DNA of 64,000 nucleotides. Origin: Thelonectria olida. Lineage: Eukaryota; Ascomycota; Sordariomycetes; Hypocreales; Nectriaceae. The notes under the pieces were generated by a model, which did not search any database, was not told the DNA's origin, and was given only the letters and a program-made list of their open reading frames with translations. This document shows, piece by piece, positions 23,554-34,030 of this stretch. Within the stretch, counting starts at the first letter, position 1; the number at the start of each line of letters is the position of its first letter. Where the stretch lies: positions 1,116,001 to 1,180,000 of the forward strand of contig JAGPYM010000002.1 in assembly GCA_020736575.1 (NCBI GenBank). Direction: 5' to 3'. A program made the position numbers and the translations under genes.

Positions 23554-24838
23554 ATGGACGGTGATCCGGCAGTTGAGGCGGAGCTCGACTCCTTCAGCAG
23601 GGCTTTCCCACTCCCATATCGCGTTGGCTTCATTGCGACTCTGGGTCCGTAACCATTTCCGATCTCTGCGCAACGTCTTTGCGATGCACGCGACGTGAGC
23701 TAACCTTGCTGCAGCTGTCTGGGGATGGGGCATTAACCTTCACTACCTCTACCTCCTCGGCATCGACGTCCCGCACCTTATTCGCTATCCCGGCCGATCA
23801 TCGCCGCATCATATCCAACATCATGGCTCGACATACCGACTGGCCACTGTCCTGTCGACGCTATTCTGCGTATCCATCACCCTATTTTGGCTCTTCACCT
23901 GGGGGATCCCCTCGCGCGTCGTCGCATACCAATGGATGCCCTTGACCTACCTCGTTTGCCTCGTCGCAATCTTCATTGTCCCCCTCCAACACCTCCCAAG
24001 CGGCGGAAGACGGCGATTCTTGGCTACCCTGCGTCGCGTGAGTATCGGTGGGATAGCAGAGGCAGCAGATGGAAAGTTCGGCGACATCCTACTTGCCGAT
24101 GTCTTGACCTCGTACGCGAAAGTGTTTGGGGACTTGTTCGTTGCCGTTTGCATGTTCTTTACTAGCGGGAGCTCGACAAACCGACCCGATCGCAATTGTG
24201 GCGGAACCGTCATTGTCCCCCTCATCATGGCTGCGCCGAGCATGATCCGTTTCAGGCAGTGTTTGATCGAATATTTGCGTGTCCGACGAGCACCATACAA
24301 GGAGTCGACAGGGTGGGGTGGCCAGCACTTGGCCAACGCTCTCAAGTACTCAACGGCGTTTCCAGTCTTGATTACGAGTGCATGGCAGAGGGCCGTAGAG
24401 GATCCTGGCATGAAGGCTTCCCTCCACAAGGCATGGGTGGTTGCAGTTCTCGTCAATTCTCTCTACTCCTTCTACTGGGATGTTGCTAAGGATTGGGACA
24501 TGACGCTGTTTTCGTCAAAACAAGAACGCGAATCGAAGTATCATCCATTTGGTCTTCGAGATCGGATGTACTTCAGACCAATCAAGCTGTACTATGTGGT
24601 TTTCGGCATGGACCTTATGCTACGATGCACGTGGACGATGAAGCTCAACGGCCGCTTGGACAAGTTTACTGATTTCGAGAGCGGAATCTTCTTGATTGAG
24701 TTTCTTGAGGTTTTCAGACGATGGGTGTGGATCTTCTTCCGAGTTGAGACTGAATGGATTAGAAATTCATCTTCTGGCCTTGGAGTCGACGACATCCTGC
24801 TCGGTAACTACTCGGGAAAAGACGACGATGATGAATAA
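23554..24838 (+). CDS. erd1: ERD1-like EXS-domain Golgi membrane protein
   Basis: Exons 23554-23644 and 23715-24838, with a 70-nt intron (GTCCGT..TGCAG, GCTAACC branch), give about 404 residues. Joining restores the N-terminal block VWGWGINLHYLYLLGIDVP, which I associate with the ERD1 family. The EXS-type domain follows with several membrane segments: about 85-125 (VLSTLFCVSITLFWLFTW, TYLVCLVAIFIVPL), about 155-180, and helices around KAWVVAVLVNSLYSFYWDV and FLIEFLEVFRRWVWIFF. The tail is acidic (DDDDE). Yeast Erd1 acts in the Golgi in phosphate recycling and glycosyltransferase retention, and its loss causes leakage of ER-resident proteins. The string VSIGGIAEA beginning with GTGAGT-like bases at about 24037 is conserved coding sequence, not an intron. 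Confidence 0.85.
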
Positions 24839-26349
24839 AGGCCAACAGTATGGCCGGAATAGGCAACTCAACAACGGACACAACTCAACGGCAATCTGGC
24901 TGGCGCATGGCTTATGTTATAGAATGGGATGTATTTCTAATGAGAGGGGCTCATTTGTGCTTGCTTGAATGGGAGTTCTAGGTATAGCATCAGCATGTGT
25001 TCCTGGGCGGTTATTGGGCAATGTTAACTCTCCCCTTTCTCTTTGCGCCTCTCCGGTCATTCTCGTCTCATTCCCCACAGGGCCTCGATCAACAGGGCTG
25101 AAGTTGTTCTGGTGAGGCTGGCCAAGGCTGTCCCGACAAGCTGGAAATGCGGACGTGGGCACACGCAGCTCCCAAATGACCCGTCTGTCTGGTAGCTTTA
25201 ACTCTTCCCGGCAGCCTCTCTCGGCGGCTTGCACAGCCGACGGACGCCATCTCTATTGAGTCGGACGATCCGGAACTCTCATGGACCTCTTCACCGCTCC
25301 CAGGCAAGGAATTACAGTTCGGCGGCTGGCCAAGCCATCTCGGGAGCCGCTCGAGTTACCAAGACCCGGGAAAGTCGAGATGGTCACGTAGGCTCGCGCA
25401 AAAGTCGGTGACGAGTTGGCCGAATCTCGGCGTGCGGAGAACTAGGTTGACCGAGATTCCTTTCGTTATTCAGATGAGAGCGGCTCCAATGTTTGACAGC
25501 TGACAAGGCTTCGAGATCTATCTCCCGTCCAGATCTATCTCGAGTTGAGCACAGACTCGGTAGCCTTGTTCCAGCCTTGTTGAAGTCTCGTCGAAATCTT
25601 GTTGAAGGCGTGGTGACGCTTGCAACACAAGGCGCGTTCCTTTTCGTCGCTTTCCCTTTCGTTCTCCTCAACTAGAGCAGCTCTCGTTGCATTCGTCGGG
25701 GGGAGTCTTAGGGTCGTTGCGCGAAGCGCGATCCGCTGAGTTCCAGGCTGGACTCCCATCACGACTGGAATGCTCGCCATAGTCAGAGTTGCATTCCTCG
25801 CCAATCCCATTGAGCCTGGACCACAAGCCTCGCGCCACGCCCAGCCACGATGTGACGGCGTCATCCAGCTAATGTGCGGAGTGCCAAGTAGTAGAAGCTC
25901 ACTAGAAGTGCAAGCCACAAAATCCGGGAACTTGGGTGCAAACTCTATTGGGGAGAGAGAGAGACCGATACATAAAGTCAAGTCATGCGCGCGACTGACT
26001 AGCTGCTGGGTTTTCTGATTTTTCTTCATCTCTCATCAAACGTGGCATCAAGAAAGACTCTCGCGCAGCTCATATCGACATCAAACTATACTGCGATTGC
26101 TCGACATCATCCGCCATCGCCAGCTTGAGTGAGTCTTCGGTCCATCACGGGAACAAAGAACCGGTGCACCTTCTCGCAACTCTGAATCACTATCGCCAAC
26201 TACCGCTTACTATCCCCGTCTAATTCGCTTGGCGACGCGGAAACACCTTGTTTGCCACCCATTATATCTTGACCAGGGATCGGCACCAAGGCATCTCGAC
26301 TTTGCTTTGTTATCTTCCACACCCAGAACTATCAACCTCTTCAGCTACC
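24839..26349. other. 1.5-kb intergenic region; no gene seen
   Basis: Frames here are short and mutually overlapping. An 11-bp direct repeat (agatctatctc) occurs at 25514-25524 and 25531-25541. The last 250 bp are pyrimidine-rich and fit the leader of the gene starting at 26350. Confidence 0.55.
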
Positions 26350-27543
26350 ATGTATCGCTACACGCATTCACCTGACAGTCGGGAAATGGCTCCTCCCGAA
26401 AACCAGGCGCATTACATCAACAAGCCTCTACCTGCGCCGCCGATTCCTCGTAGAAGCCTCTCTCGCAACTCAACACGACAAGTGCCCAGACGCCCTGGCA
26501 CTGCTCCTCCCACCAGTGCGGAGCAGTTCCCTCCTCTGAGTATTCCTCCTATCCCACGGCGCTCAACTTCTCGAGCCTCTTTGGCCAATCGAAGCATGCC
26601 CACCTCTCCCATCGCCGAGCGTCGGTCTTCCATTAAGGTCCACCAGCTCACCGGCCAAACCGTGGGCATCTGCTTTGACTGGACTCCATCAAGAGGCTTC
26701 TCCAACCACGCCTCACCTGTCCTGCTTGGCGACGACGGCTCAAGCAGCTACTGCCACTCGCTGGACGAACCCATCTACGAAGAGGAAGACACGCACTGGG
26801 CCCGGAGCAGCATTCCAACTTTGGTCTCAGATGATTGCGATGACATGAGGAGCAAACGCAGCTCTGGTGGGCCCCTCTCTCCGCATTCAATCTCGGGATC
26901 GACATCAAGAGGCGAGCACCGTGGACTCTATGGCTCCGCTCCCGACAGCATAGGCTTCATTGGTACTTCTGTCGATGAGTTGGACGAGGACGACTCATAC
27001 AACTACTTGACTGACGGCGACGTGGCCGATGAGTATCACGCCTTCACCACAACCCTGGCCAAGGTCGACAAGCAGCGCGGCCGCGAGATCACTTCCACCC
27101 CGCCCATTTCGCGCAGCCAGTCGCTCACTAGCCGTCTCAGCGTCTCAGCTCGATCTCTATTTTCACGACGGCGAGACCCTCGTGGGTCCATATACCCTCT
27201 CGGCAGGTCTTCTATGGATACCCCCCGCTCCCACGTCGAGGCGGACTTGCAGCATGCGCAGACACTCCGTCTGTCACAGTCGGACAAATCGTCGATCAAC
27301 TCGCCTGCCTTCAACTCTCCTACCCTCTCCGGCTCTCCAGACGACGACTCTACGGGACCTCGCAGCGTTTTTGAGTACTCGGAGGATGATGTGACTGATG
27401 ATGAGGAGACGCACATGAGGGAAGTTATCAGAGAGTTCTTCGGCCCTTCTCATCGCGAAGAGAAGAAGAGTGAGACGAGGACGCTGAACAGAAAGGGACG
27501 GAGACACAACCTCCGGGCTCAGATCCAGGTGATCCCCGAGTAA
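26350..27543 (+). CDS. disordered Ser/Pro/Arg-rich protein, 397 residues
   Basis: A single exon from the ATG at 26350 (MYRYTHSPDSREM). The frame stays open a further 34 codons upstream but without another ATG. The product is low-complexity and largely disordered, with repeated proline-rich basic motifs (LPAPPIPRRS, IPPIPRRSTS) that could bind SH3 domains or be kinase targets, and many Ser-Pro sites. A hydrophobic island (QTVGICFDWTPSRGF, about 100-120), an acidic patch near the end (EYSEDDVTDDEE) and a basic tail (NRKGRRHNLRAQ) are the only compact-looking parts. I do not recognise a characterised family. Consistent codon structure over nearly 400 codons argues that it is real. Confidence 0.7.
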   Translation: MYRYTHSPDSREMAPPENQAHYINKPLPAPPIPRRSLSRNSTRQVPRRPGTAPPTSAEQFPPLSIPPIPRRSTSRASLANRSMPTSPIAERRSSIKVHQLTGQTVGICFDWTPSRGFSNHASPVLLGDDGSSSYCHSLDEPIYEEEDTHWARSSIPTLVSDDCDDMRSKRSSGGPLSPHSISGSTSRGEHRGLYGSAPDSIGFIGTSVDELDEDDSYNYLTDGDVADEYHAFTTTLAKVDKQRGREITSTPPISRSQSLTSRLSVSARSLFSRRRDPRGSIYPLGRSSMDTPRSHVEADLQHAQTLRLSQSDKSSINSPAFNSPTLSGSPDDDSTGPRSVFEYSEDDVTDDEETHMREVIREFFGPSHREEKKSETRTLNRKGRRHNLRAQIQVIPE

Positions 27544-28235
27544 GAGGTCACGCAGCAAGACAGGTTTTGTGGATGTAATACACTCTTTCCTTCCTTTGTT
27601 TTTGGGAGCACGCGGAGTCGGGTGGGAGCATAGCCGAGACGGCACGGCGCAATTGTTTTCAGAGATATCCCCCTGGTTGTGTGTTTTCGCAGAGAGCTAT
27701 CTTGGTCATTATTTGATTTGGGTGCAATGTGATCAAGTTTGCGATGACGAGAATGGTCGATCCATAGTTGCTTGCACAACTAGACGCCTACTTCAAACAT
27801 ACCTACAATACAAACAAAACGTGATTCAACGGCCTGCACTTTCCGATCCAAAATGTCATGTTCCTTGCTCCAATGTCTCATTCACACATGTCTGCAATAT
27901 TCGTTTACAGATACCAAAACCGAGACTGGTGACGCCACGCCACGTTTCTCCAACCAAAACCAAACTCGGTCCCGGCTGGGTCACAAAGGCGGGGATTCGG
28001 CTTGAAGCGAGGCTCCTCCCCGCAATGGGAAATTCCAGGTGCCGGAGCCGGAGCCGGTATCCCCGATGCAGCCCAATCGCGGCTTCGCTTTCAAACCTGC
28101 CTCCGACATCATCGCCCCAACCCTTGCATTACGAATAAAAGCCGAACTGCGCTGTGTATGTGTCTGCGTGTGTGGCATGTTGTGTAGCGAATACCCGCTT
28201 GGGAATAGGCAAAGAGAAAGACAGAATTGAGAATC
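27544..28235. other. intergenic region and leader of the Nudix gene
   Basis: This 690-bp space holds the 3' UTR of the disordered-protein gene and the leader of the Nudix gene. Two short upstream ORFs lie near its end: 28158-28187 (9 residues) and 28177-28230 (17 residues, ending 5 nt before the main ATG). Whether they are transcribed is unknown. Confidence 0.55.
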
Positions 28236-29609
28236 ATGACGGCCGAGTCCGCAGAGGGTTGCAGCAATAATCCACCACCACCACCGACGGCCACAGACTC
28301 GCACGCCGGTGCCGACTGTGAAATCACCGACTCCGACGTCGTCGCTATCCAGAACGGCGTCCGTGAGGCTGCGGGAGAATACCTCAACCACGGCGAGTCG
28401 TCGCTCTACTACGATGCTTCTACCATGTCGCCCTTGAACCCTTTTTCGGCGGTGAGCATCTCCCCTTAGCTTTCCCGTCTCTCCGTTGTGTATCCCGCTC
28501 CATCATGACTCGGTCGATGAGACTATGTTGCCATCATGCCATCCGCCGTCACTTGTCAAGCTTCCATTCTCCTTCTTCCGCTTACTCACCAACTCACTCA
28601 CTCACTGCATCATGAAATAGGCTGCCATTGCCCGGTTCCGTACCTACACGCCTCCTGCCTTCCCGCTCTGGGACCGTCTCCCGGCTCGCAAACGTGCCGC
28701 CGTCTTGATCCTGCTCTACGCCGACCGCCGGGGCGACTTGCGCGTCGTCATCACCATGCGCGCCGCCAGCTTGAGGAGCTTTTCCGGCCACGCGGCGTTC
28801 CCGGGCGGCAAGGCGGACGACACTGACGAAACCCCTTGTAAGTCAAGTTCAAGCCTCATCGTTTTATCTAGTCATGAATAAACGACGCAACGACGACTGA
28901 CACGTGCTGGAATGTGCCCACAGTCCAAATAGCTCGCCGCGAGGCTTGGGAGGAAATCGGCCTTCCGTTGGATGACCGCAAGCTCCCGAAGCCATTCCGC
29001 ATTGAGCACCTATGCTATCTCCCGCCCTCGCTCGCGCGGACGCACCTCGTCGTGCGGCCCTGCGTGGCATTCTTGCACGCCGACCAGCCAGCGTTATCGT
29101 CGCCGGGTGCGTCAGCTCCCGAGGTGGACCAAGTCATGATCCCCAAGCTGGACGCTCGCGAGGTGGCCGCCGTCTTCAGCGCGCCGCTGTACAACTTCCT
29201 CAAGACGGCGGACCTGCCCCCGGCGGCGGGCGAGACGCTGCCAGCCGAGGGCCACTGGTACGATGGCGAGTGGATGGCGTGGAAAAACCACCCGTGGCGC
29301 ATCCACAACTTCTACGTGCCCGTCAACAACCAGGCCGTGTCCAAGCCGGCGCGGGACGACGTGGCGCAGGGCAACGTGGCGCAGGCGCTGGACGAGGATG
29401 AGAAGCGCGAGGGGCGGTTCAAGGTGTGGGGGATGACGGCGCGGGTGCTGGTAGACGCAGCGCGCATCGCGTACGCAGAGGAGCCCGAGATGGAGCACAA
29501 TGAGAATTTTGGCGACGAGAGCATCATCATGGAGGCGGATAGAGAAGGGAATCTTACCGAAGATGGGAGTCAGCTGAGGAAGGAGAATGGAGATGCGTCC
29601 AAGATGTAG
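28236..29609 (+). CDS. pcd1: peroxisomal coenzyme A diphosphatase, Nudix (PCD1-like)
   Basis: Three exons, 28236-28451, 28621-28837 and 28924-29609, give about 372 residues. Introns are 169 nt (GTGAGC..ATAG) and 86 nt (GTAAGT..ACAG). Splicing assembles the CoA-specific motif TMRAASLRSFSGHAAFPGG (residues about 117-135) directly followed by the Nudix box, with the catalytic helix RREAWEEIGL at 149-158. The family hydrolyses CoA and its oxidised or acyl forms to 3',5'-ADP and phosphopantetheine derivatives in peroxisomes. The protein ends in SKM, a PTS1-type tripeptide, which agrees with that location. The last 60 residues are acidic and disordered. The Nudix spacing has one extra residue between the first Gly and Glu. 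It converges with the copper transporter, 228 bp between stops. Confidence 0.88.
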
Positions 29610-29837
29610 ACTAAGACGGCGTTTGGACAGCGATATACATGAAGGCGTTGTGAGAGGCATGGGCTCTCAAGACCAAAGTTTGGGTTTGGCAGTCATAGAG
29701 AATATTCTATATCTAGTCTTTATCATCGTAGCCAATAGATAGTCCGTAGAGCTGAACAGACTTGCCCAGTATCCAACAAGTGTTCGACATGATCAGAGAT
29801 GTCTTGAAATGAGGAGCCAACGTTGTTGGCGCACAGA

Positions 29838-30686
29838 TCAGTGGCAGGCGTTGTCTTTCGTGGCAGATGTCCTGTGTCCAAACCCAACGTAGCCAATGAA
29901 GGCACCCAAGGTCACGGCAATCATAACCCATCCGTTGTAAGTCATGAAGATGAGCCTATGAGGATTAGATTGGCCTGCCCCAATGAGGATACCGGGAAAC
30001 CAGGGACACACTCACATCAGCATAAAAGCATAGAAGGTCTGCAGGGCATAAAGCACGCCCTTGAGAACGTGGGCACGCTGGCTAGCCTGCTCTTGGCTCT
30101 GTCCTGAAAGGATGGGGGTCGTCTCAGTAATAGGTTCACCACCTCACGGGAAGACTTAGCATTCGCGCGTCCTAGGAATATCGAGGGAGGGGGGAAGAAG
30201 GAGAGTAATGGAACACGATCAACTTCTAATATGCCCCAGCCCTTCAGGAAAGAAAGACAGAGCGGTATGCAAGCGTCTTTCATCGACAAGGGACGTTCCA
30301 GCAGGAGAAGATATGGGAGAGGGAGGAAATCGTGGGCTTACTGGGGAGAGCTGACACGCTCTTGGCGAGGGATTCTTCGTATCGACGGGAGACGGCGCGG
30401 AGGGCTTCGTAGCCAACCGTAAGGAGGAGGATGGCGAGGAGAGAGAAGAAGAGCGAGGTGGTGGATCGGATGTGCCATTGACGGAAGACGATGCAGACGT
30501 TGTTGGTGTCCCAGTTGAAGAGCATCTGGGAGAGGGTATCGTGAGCTGGCGATCGGGTTGACAGATGCGGAAGCTACTCACGTTCATCTTGCACATATCC
30601 TCCATGCCGCCACCGCCGTGGTCCATGTCGCCGTGATCCATTCCGCCGTGGCCCATGTTGCCGTGATCCATGTGAGAGTGGTCCAT
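29838..30686 (-). CDS. CTR-type copper transporter
   Basis: Four exons on the minus strand (30582-30686, 30342-30525, 30016-30103, 29838-29955) give about 164 residues. Intron borders are GTGAGT..CAG (56 nt), GTAAGC..TCAG (238 nt) and GTGAGT..ATAG (60 nt). The N-terminus is a His/Met-rich copper-binding region (MDHSHMDHGNMGHGG). Membrane segment 1 lies about 58-78 (LFFSLLAILLLTVGYEA). Segment 2 carries the diagnostic MxxxM (M126-LIF-M130) and segment 3 the GxxxG (G143-AFI-G147). The tail ends NACH, with the Cys-His pair typical of copper handling in the family. CTR proteins form trimeric Cu(I) channels at the plasma or vacuolar membrane; which applies here is not visible. The second intron is long for this window, and the exon joining is by hand. 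Confidence 0.88.
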
Positions 30687-31485
30687 TACGTGTGACGTTG
30701 GAGGGCCAAGTGACTCGTAGGCGATGGAAACGAACGTTTGGAGTCGATTGATGAAAGATGGTGAAGGAAAGACGGCTGTCGATGGGGTCGATACTTAAGA
30801 CGCTGGTCGAAACGAGCTCAAACGTGCGCAAGTGTTAGAGTGGTATGTATGGTGTGTCTCGTGAGGAGCTTCGCAAGGTGGACGATAGCTGTTGTACGTA
30901 CCACGTCATGCGGAGCAGCCCGACATTAGACCGGATCTGGAACGCACGCACGGAAGGATACCTCGCCGCTCCGCAATCTGCGCTGGCTGCAGAGGTACCG
31001 CTCAGAGGTTGGCCCAGCTCGGGTCCTTCGGGGGCTGCACGTCCCCCTCGAGACCCTGAGGAGGCGTCCAGGTCCCTGCTTGAGATTGCCGTCGCTGTAA
31101 GTTGACTAACTGCGGGGGTGGACAATGCCCATACTATCGTACAGCAGGACAACTAGGTAGCGACAAGAGTTTCTGAGGACTATCGAATCTCCATAGTAAA
31201 AATTTACGGTGGCATGGAAGGCAGGAGTAGTAATCAATCAGCCACGAGAGAAAAAATCATGCGTCAAAATAGAAGTGCCGACGACTGCGGCAATATAGTT
31301 AGTTTTCTTTCTCCTCACTGCAACAACCCCACGTCATCCAAGAGTCACATCTCACAACCTCTCGAGAGGGACTCATCACGACTCATCTCATTGCTTGAAG
31401 TGTAAGTTGGACTCTATTCTCACAAATATCCATCTACTAACCGTGAACGCAGGACCCTATCGAATGCTCCTTGGTTTCGGAGACA
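30687..31485. other. divergent promoter region of the CTR and BNA1 genes
   Basis: This 800-bp space lies between the starts of the copper transporter (minus) and BNA1 (plus). It ends in the BNA1 leader, which has its own intron (31402-31452) and an upstream ATG (31464). I did not find a clear copper-response TTTGCTC site by eye. Confidence 0.6.
31402..31452 (+). other. 5'-leader intron of BNA1
   Basis: A 51-nt segment starts GTAAGT, has a CTACTAAC branch site and ends GCAG, 33 nt before the BNA1 start codon. Its canonical signals make it a convincing 5' UTR intron. It also implies that transcription starts upstream of 31402. Confidence 0.7.
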
Positions 31486-31580
31486 ATGCTCGCACCACCC
31501 GTCAACTTGCCCAAATGGTGAGTAAGAGACATTACCAAGCCATGATTCTCACCCCTCCTTTGCTCATTAATCAGGCTTGA
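31464..31580 (+). promoter_or_regulatory. upstream ORF overlapping the BNA1 start
   Basis: An ATG at 31464 is out of frame with the BNA1 ATG at 31486. Its frame runs 18 codons to the end of exon 1 and stops at the TGA at 31578-31580 in exon 2, giving 19 residues after splicing. The intron is 57 nt, so this frame reaches the same stop even if the intron is retained. Its context is weak (C at -3), while the BNA1 ATG has A at -3, so leaky scanning is expected. Confidence 0.55.
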
Positions 31581-32147
31581 AGAGAATTCTCATCTTCTCC
31601 AACCTCCCATCAACAACTACTGCGTCTACAATGAGGACTTCACCGTCATGGTACAAACTCCTTCCTCCCTCCCTCAGAAAAGAACTCATTCACTGACTCT
31701 CACCCTCTCCAGATCGTCGGCGGTCCCAACGCCAGGACCGACTATCACATCAACCAGACGCCCGAGTGGTTCTACCAGTACAAGGGCGCCATGATGCTCA
31801 AGGTCGTCGACGACGGCCAGTTCCGCGACATCATCATCCGCGAGGGCGACATGTTCCTGCTGCCCGGCAACACGCCGCACAACCCCGTCCGCTTCGCCAA
31901 CACGGTCGGCGTCGTCCTCGAGCAGCGTCGTCCTACCGAGTCTCTCGACCGCATGCGCTGGTACTGCGCAGAGTGCAAGGAGATTGTCCACGAGGCCGCC
32001 TTCCACTGCACCGACCTCGGCACCCAGATCAAGACGGCTGTGGAGGACTTCAAGGGCGACAATGAGAAGAGGACTTGTGGAAAGTGTGGAACTCTGGCTG
32101 ACTGGGCTCCCAAGCCTGGCTCTATCAAGGATCCCAACTTGGAGTAG
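31486..32147 (+). CDS. bna1: 3-hydroxyanthranilate 3,4-dioxygenase
   Basis: Three exons, 31486-31517, 31575-31650 and 31713-32147, give 180 residues. Introns are 57 nt (GTGAGT..TCAG) and 62 nt (GTACAA..CCAG). The enzyme opens the ring of 3-hydroxyanthranilate with O2 and Fe(II), leading to quinolinate in de novo NAD synthesis from tryptophan. The cupin iron ligands are visible as H48, E54 and H92, with substrate-binding R44 and R96. The C-terminal rubredoxin-like metal site is present as CAEC and CGKC pairs. The length equals the family norm. The start [15 protein letters not shown] matches my memory of fungal orthologues. Retention of intron 1 would stop translation at once (TGG then TGA). 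It converges with the FMP41-like gene, 191 bp between stops. Confidence 0.93.
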
Positions 32148-32338
32148 GGAGACACGTGGAGACACGATGAGGATGAGGGGGCGCCCAAACGCCAGTTTGT
32201 TGTAGCAGTAGTTGTATAGTCAAGACGGTGATAACAAATCCCGCGCCAAAATCTATTCCATTTTTTGGAGACTTAGTGTTACATGCAACTTCCCTCGTCC
32301 TCGCTATTCAACTTTTCCAAATCCGAGACGCAGACGAC

Positions 32339-33190
32339 TTAAGTCTCGGCAAAGGCATACGAGCTAGGCGACTCCTCGACGGGAATCTCAATGCTACCCT
32401 CCTTAAGCTCCTTACCATCCACCTTGACACCGGCAGTGATGACATCGCCAGGAACAGCAGGGCCAACGCCGGCGGGAGTTCCAGTGAGGACAATGTCGCC
32501 AGGATGCAGCGTCATGACCTTGGAGATGTCACTCAGGATGCGGGGGATCTGGTAAATCATCAGGTTGGTGGAGCCCTGCTGCTTGACCTCGCCATTGACC
32601 TTGAGGAACAGCTCGACGTCCTGGGGGTTTGTGATGGCCTCCTTGGCGATGATTTTGCTCATGGGCAGGAAGGTGTCGAAGCCCTTGGCAATGTCCCAGG
32701 GAAGACCCTTCTTCTTAGCCTCGTTTTGAGCGTTGCGGGCCGTCATGTCAATAGCCACAGCGTATGCTGCGTGGTATTAGTAAACGAAGTTGTCGTCAGT
32801 TGTAGAGTCTCATGACTGACCTTGGATAGCCTCAAGAGCCCCCTTCAGATCTGAGGCCTTGAGGTCACGCACCACCTTGCCAATAACCAGAGCAAGCTCG
32901 ACCTCGTAGTGCATGTCAATGCCCTTGGGTCGCAGCACTGAACCCTCGCCAGGAAGGACAATTGAGGACGGGGGCTTCAGGAAGAAGAAGGGCTGCTTGG
33001 GCTTGGTGTTGTTGAGCTCAGCAATGTGCTCCCTGTTCGACACAGTCAGTCAACACTCATGACGAGGGGCATTGCCGACGGCTTAGAGGACATACGCAAA
33101 GTTGCGGCCAATGCACACCACCTTACCAGCCTGCTTCAGGGTGGAAGATTGAGGGGCCAGGGTGGCCATTGTGCGTCTGAAGGCAAACAT
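32339..33190 (-). CDS. FMP41: fumarylacetoacetate-hydrolase family protein, FAHD1/FMP41 type
   Basis: Three exons on the minus strand (33096-33190, 32821-33032, 32339-32766) give 244 residues. Introns are 63 nt (GTATGT..ACAG) and 54 nt (GTCAGT..GCAG). The family acts on acylpyruvates and oxaloacetate in mitochondria. Metal ligands appear as E75 and E77 in HYEVELALVIGK and D109 in AIDMTARN. The catalytic lid pair is visible as H34 and E37 in GRNFAEHIAEL. The signature KKKGLPWDIAKGFDT follows, and the C-terminal core has GDIVLTGTPAGVG. The short basic N-terminus (MFAFRRTMATLA) could be a mitochondrial signal; a second in-frame Met at residue 8 could give a cytosolic form. The usual Asp after TAR is Asn here. 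The exact substrate is not certain. Confidence 0.9.
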
Positions 33191-34030
33191 GGTGAACAAA
33201 GGAATGATGATGACTGTCTATGTATATTTCTCGACGATAGCCAACTCTCCCAAGTCTGAAGTGAAGCACGGAGTTTGTATGGCGGAATGGGAAACGCAAC
33301 TTCGGAACGAGAGGCCGATGGACCACTGATTAAGCCTCGGAGGTCGGTCCCCGGTGGTGGATATCCGCGGGTACGCTCCCGACCAGGTCAGTCAAGGTAC
33401 GAAATAATGAAGTAAAACGCATCATCAGTGAGAGCATCTGCCGAAGTCGCAACCGGAAAGGTTCCGTTGATTGAATTTTGATGCGCAATCTTTTCAAGGA
33501 AATAAGAACAATCGGTTGACCTTGAGGAGCTCCTCCATTTACGAAGTCCCTTCCTTCCACTGGGATGAGGAAGGGCGCGGTGCTCTGTTTTAGGACTAGC
33601 GCCTTGTCATCCATCTCCTTCACGACAGGCGCGAATACTTCCCTTGCTCTTTCCCAACTTCCAAGAAGACTTCAAGTTTATTCCTGAATAAAAAGGCTGC
33701 CATCTACAAATATCATCCCGCCTCAAAGAAGAATAGAACAATGACACGGCCCAAAAATAACATGATGAATTCTCCAACAACACCCTCTTGCACTTTGCAA
33801 TCGCCATGCATATCTCGAACAAGCCTCTTGCTCATCCGTCTCCAGTCGCTTTGAACAGGACTGACGATAAAGAACAGCCATGCATTGTTCAAGCAGCAGA
33901 TCAAACGTCATCTATCAAAGGTGCTTGTCCTACTCATACTTCCATCTTATAAGTCCACGAATCTTCCATTCAAGTTCGTCATACAGCCACGTCAGACAAG
34001 ACATCACAAGGCCCAGATTCGACAGTCAAA
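33191..34030. other. divergent intergenic region
   Basis: An 840-bp space between the start of the FMP41-like gene (minus) and the RING-type gene (plus). It should contain both promoters. Frames inside are short and unrelated to known proteins. Confidence 0.6.

Noticed and set aside
24037..24060. GTGAGT donor-like string inside the ERD1-like gene
   Set aside because: It encodes the VSIGG block that I recall as conserved in the family, so it is coding.
32228..32815. 195-codon plus-strand frame opposite the FMP41-like gene
   Set aside because: Shadow of a well-supported enzyme gene on the other strand.
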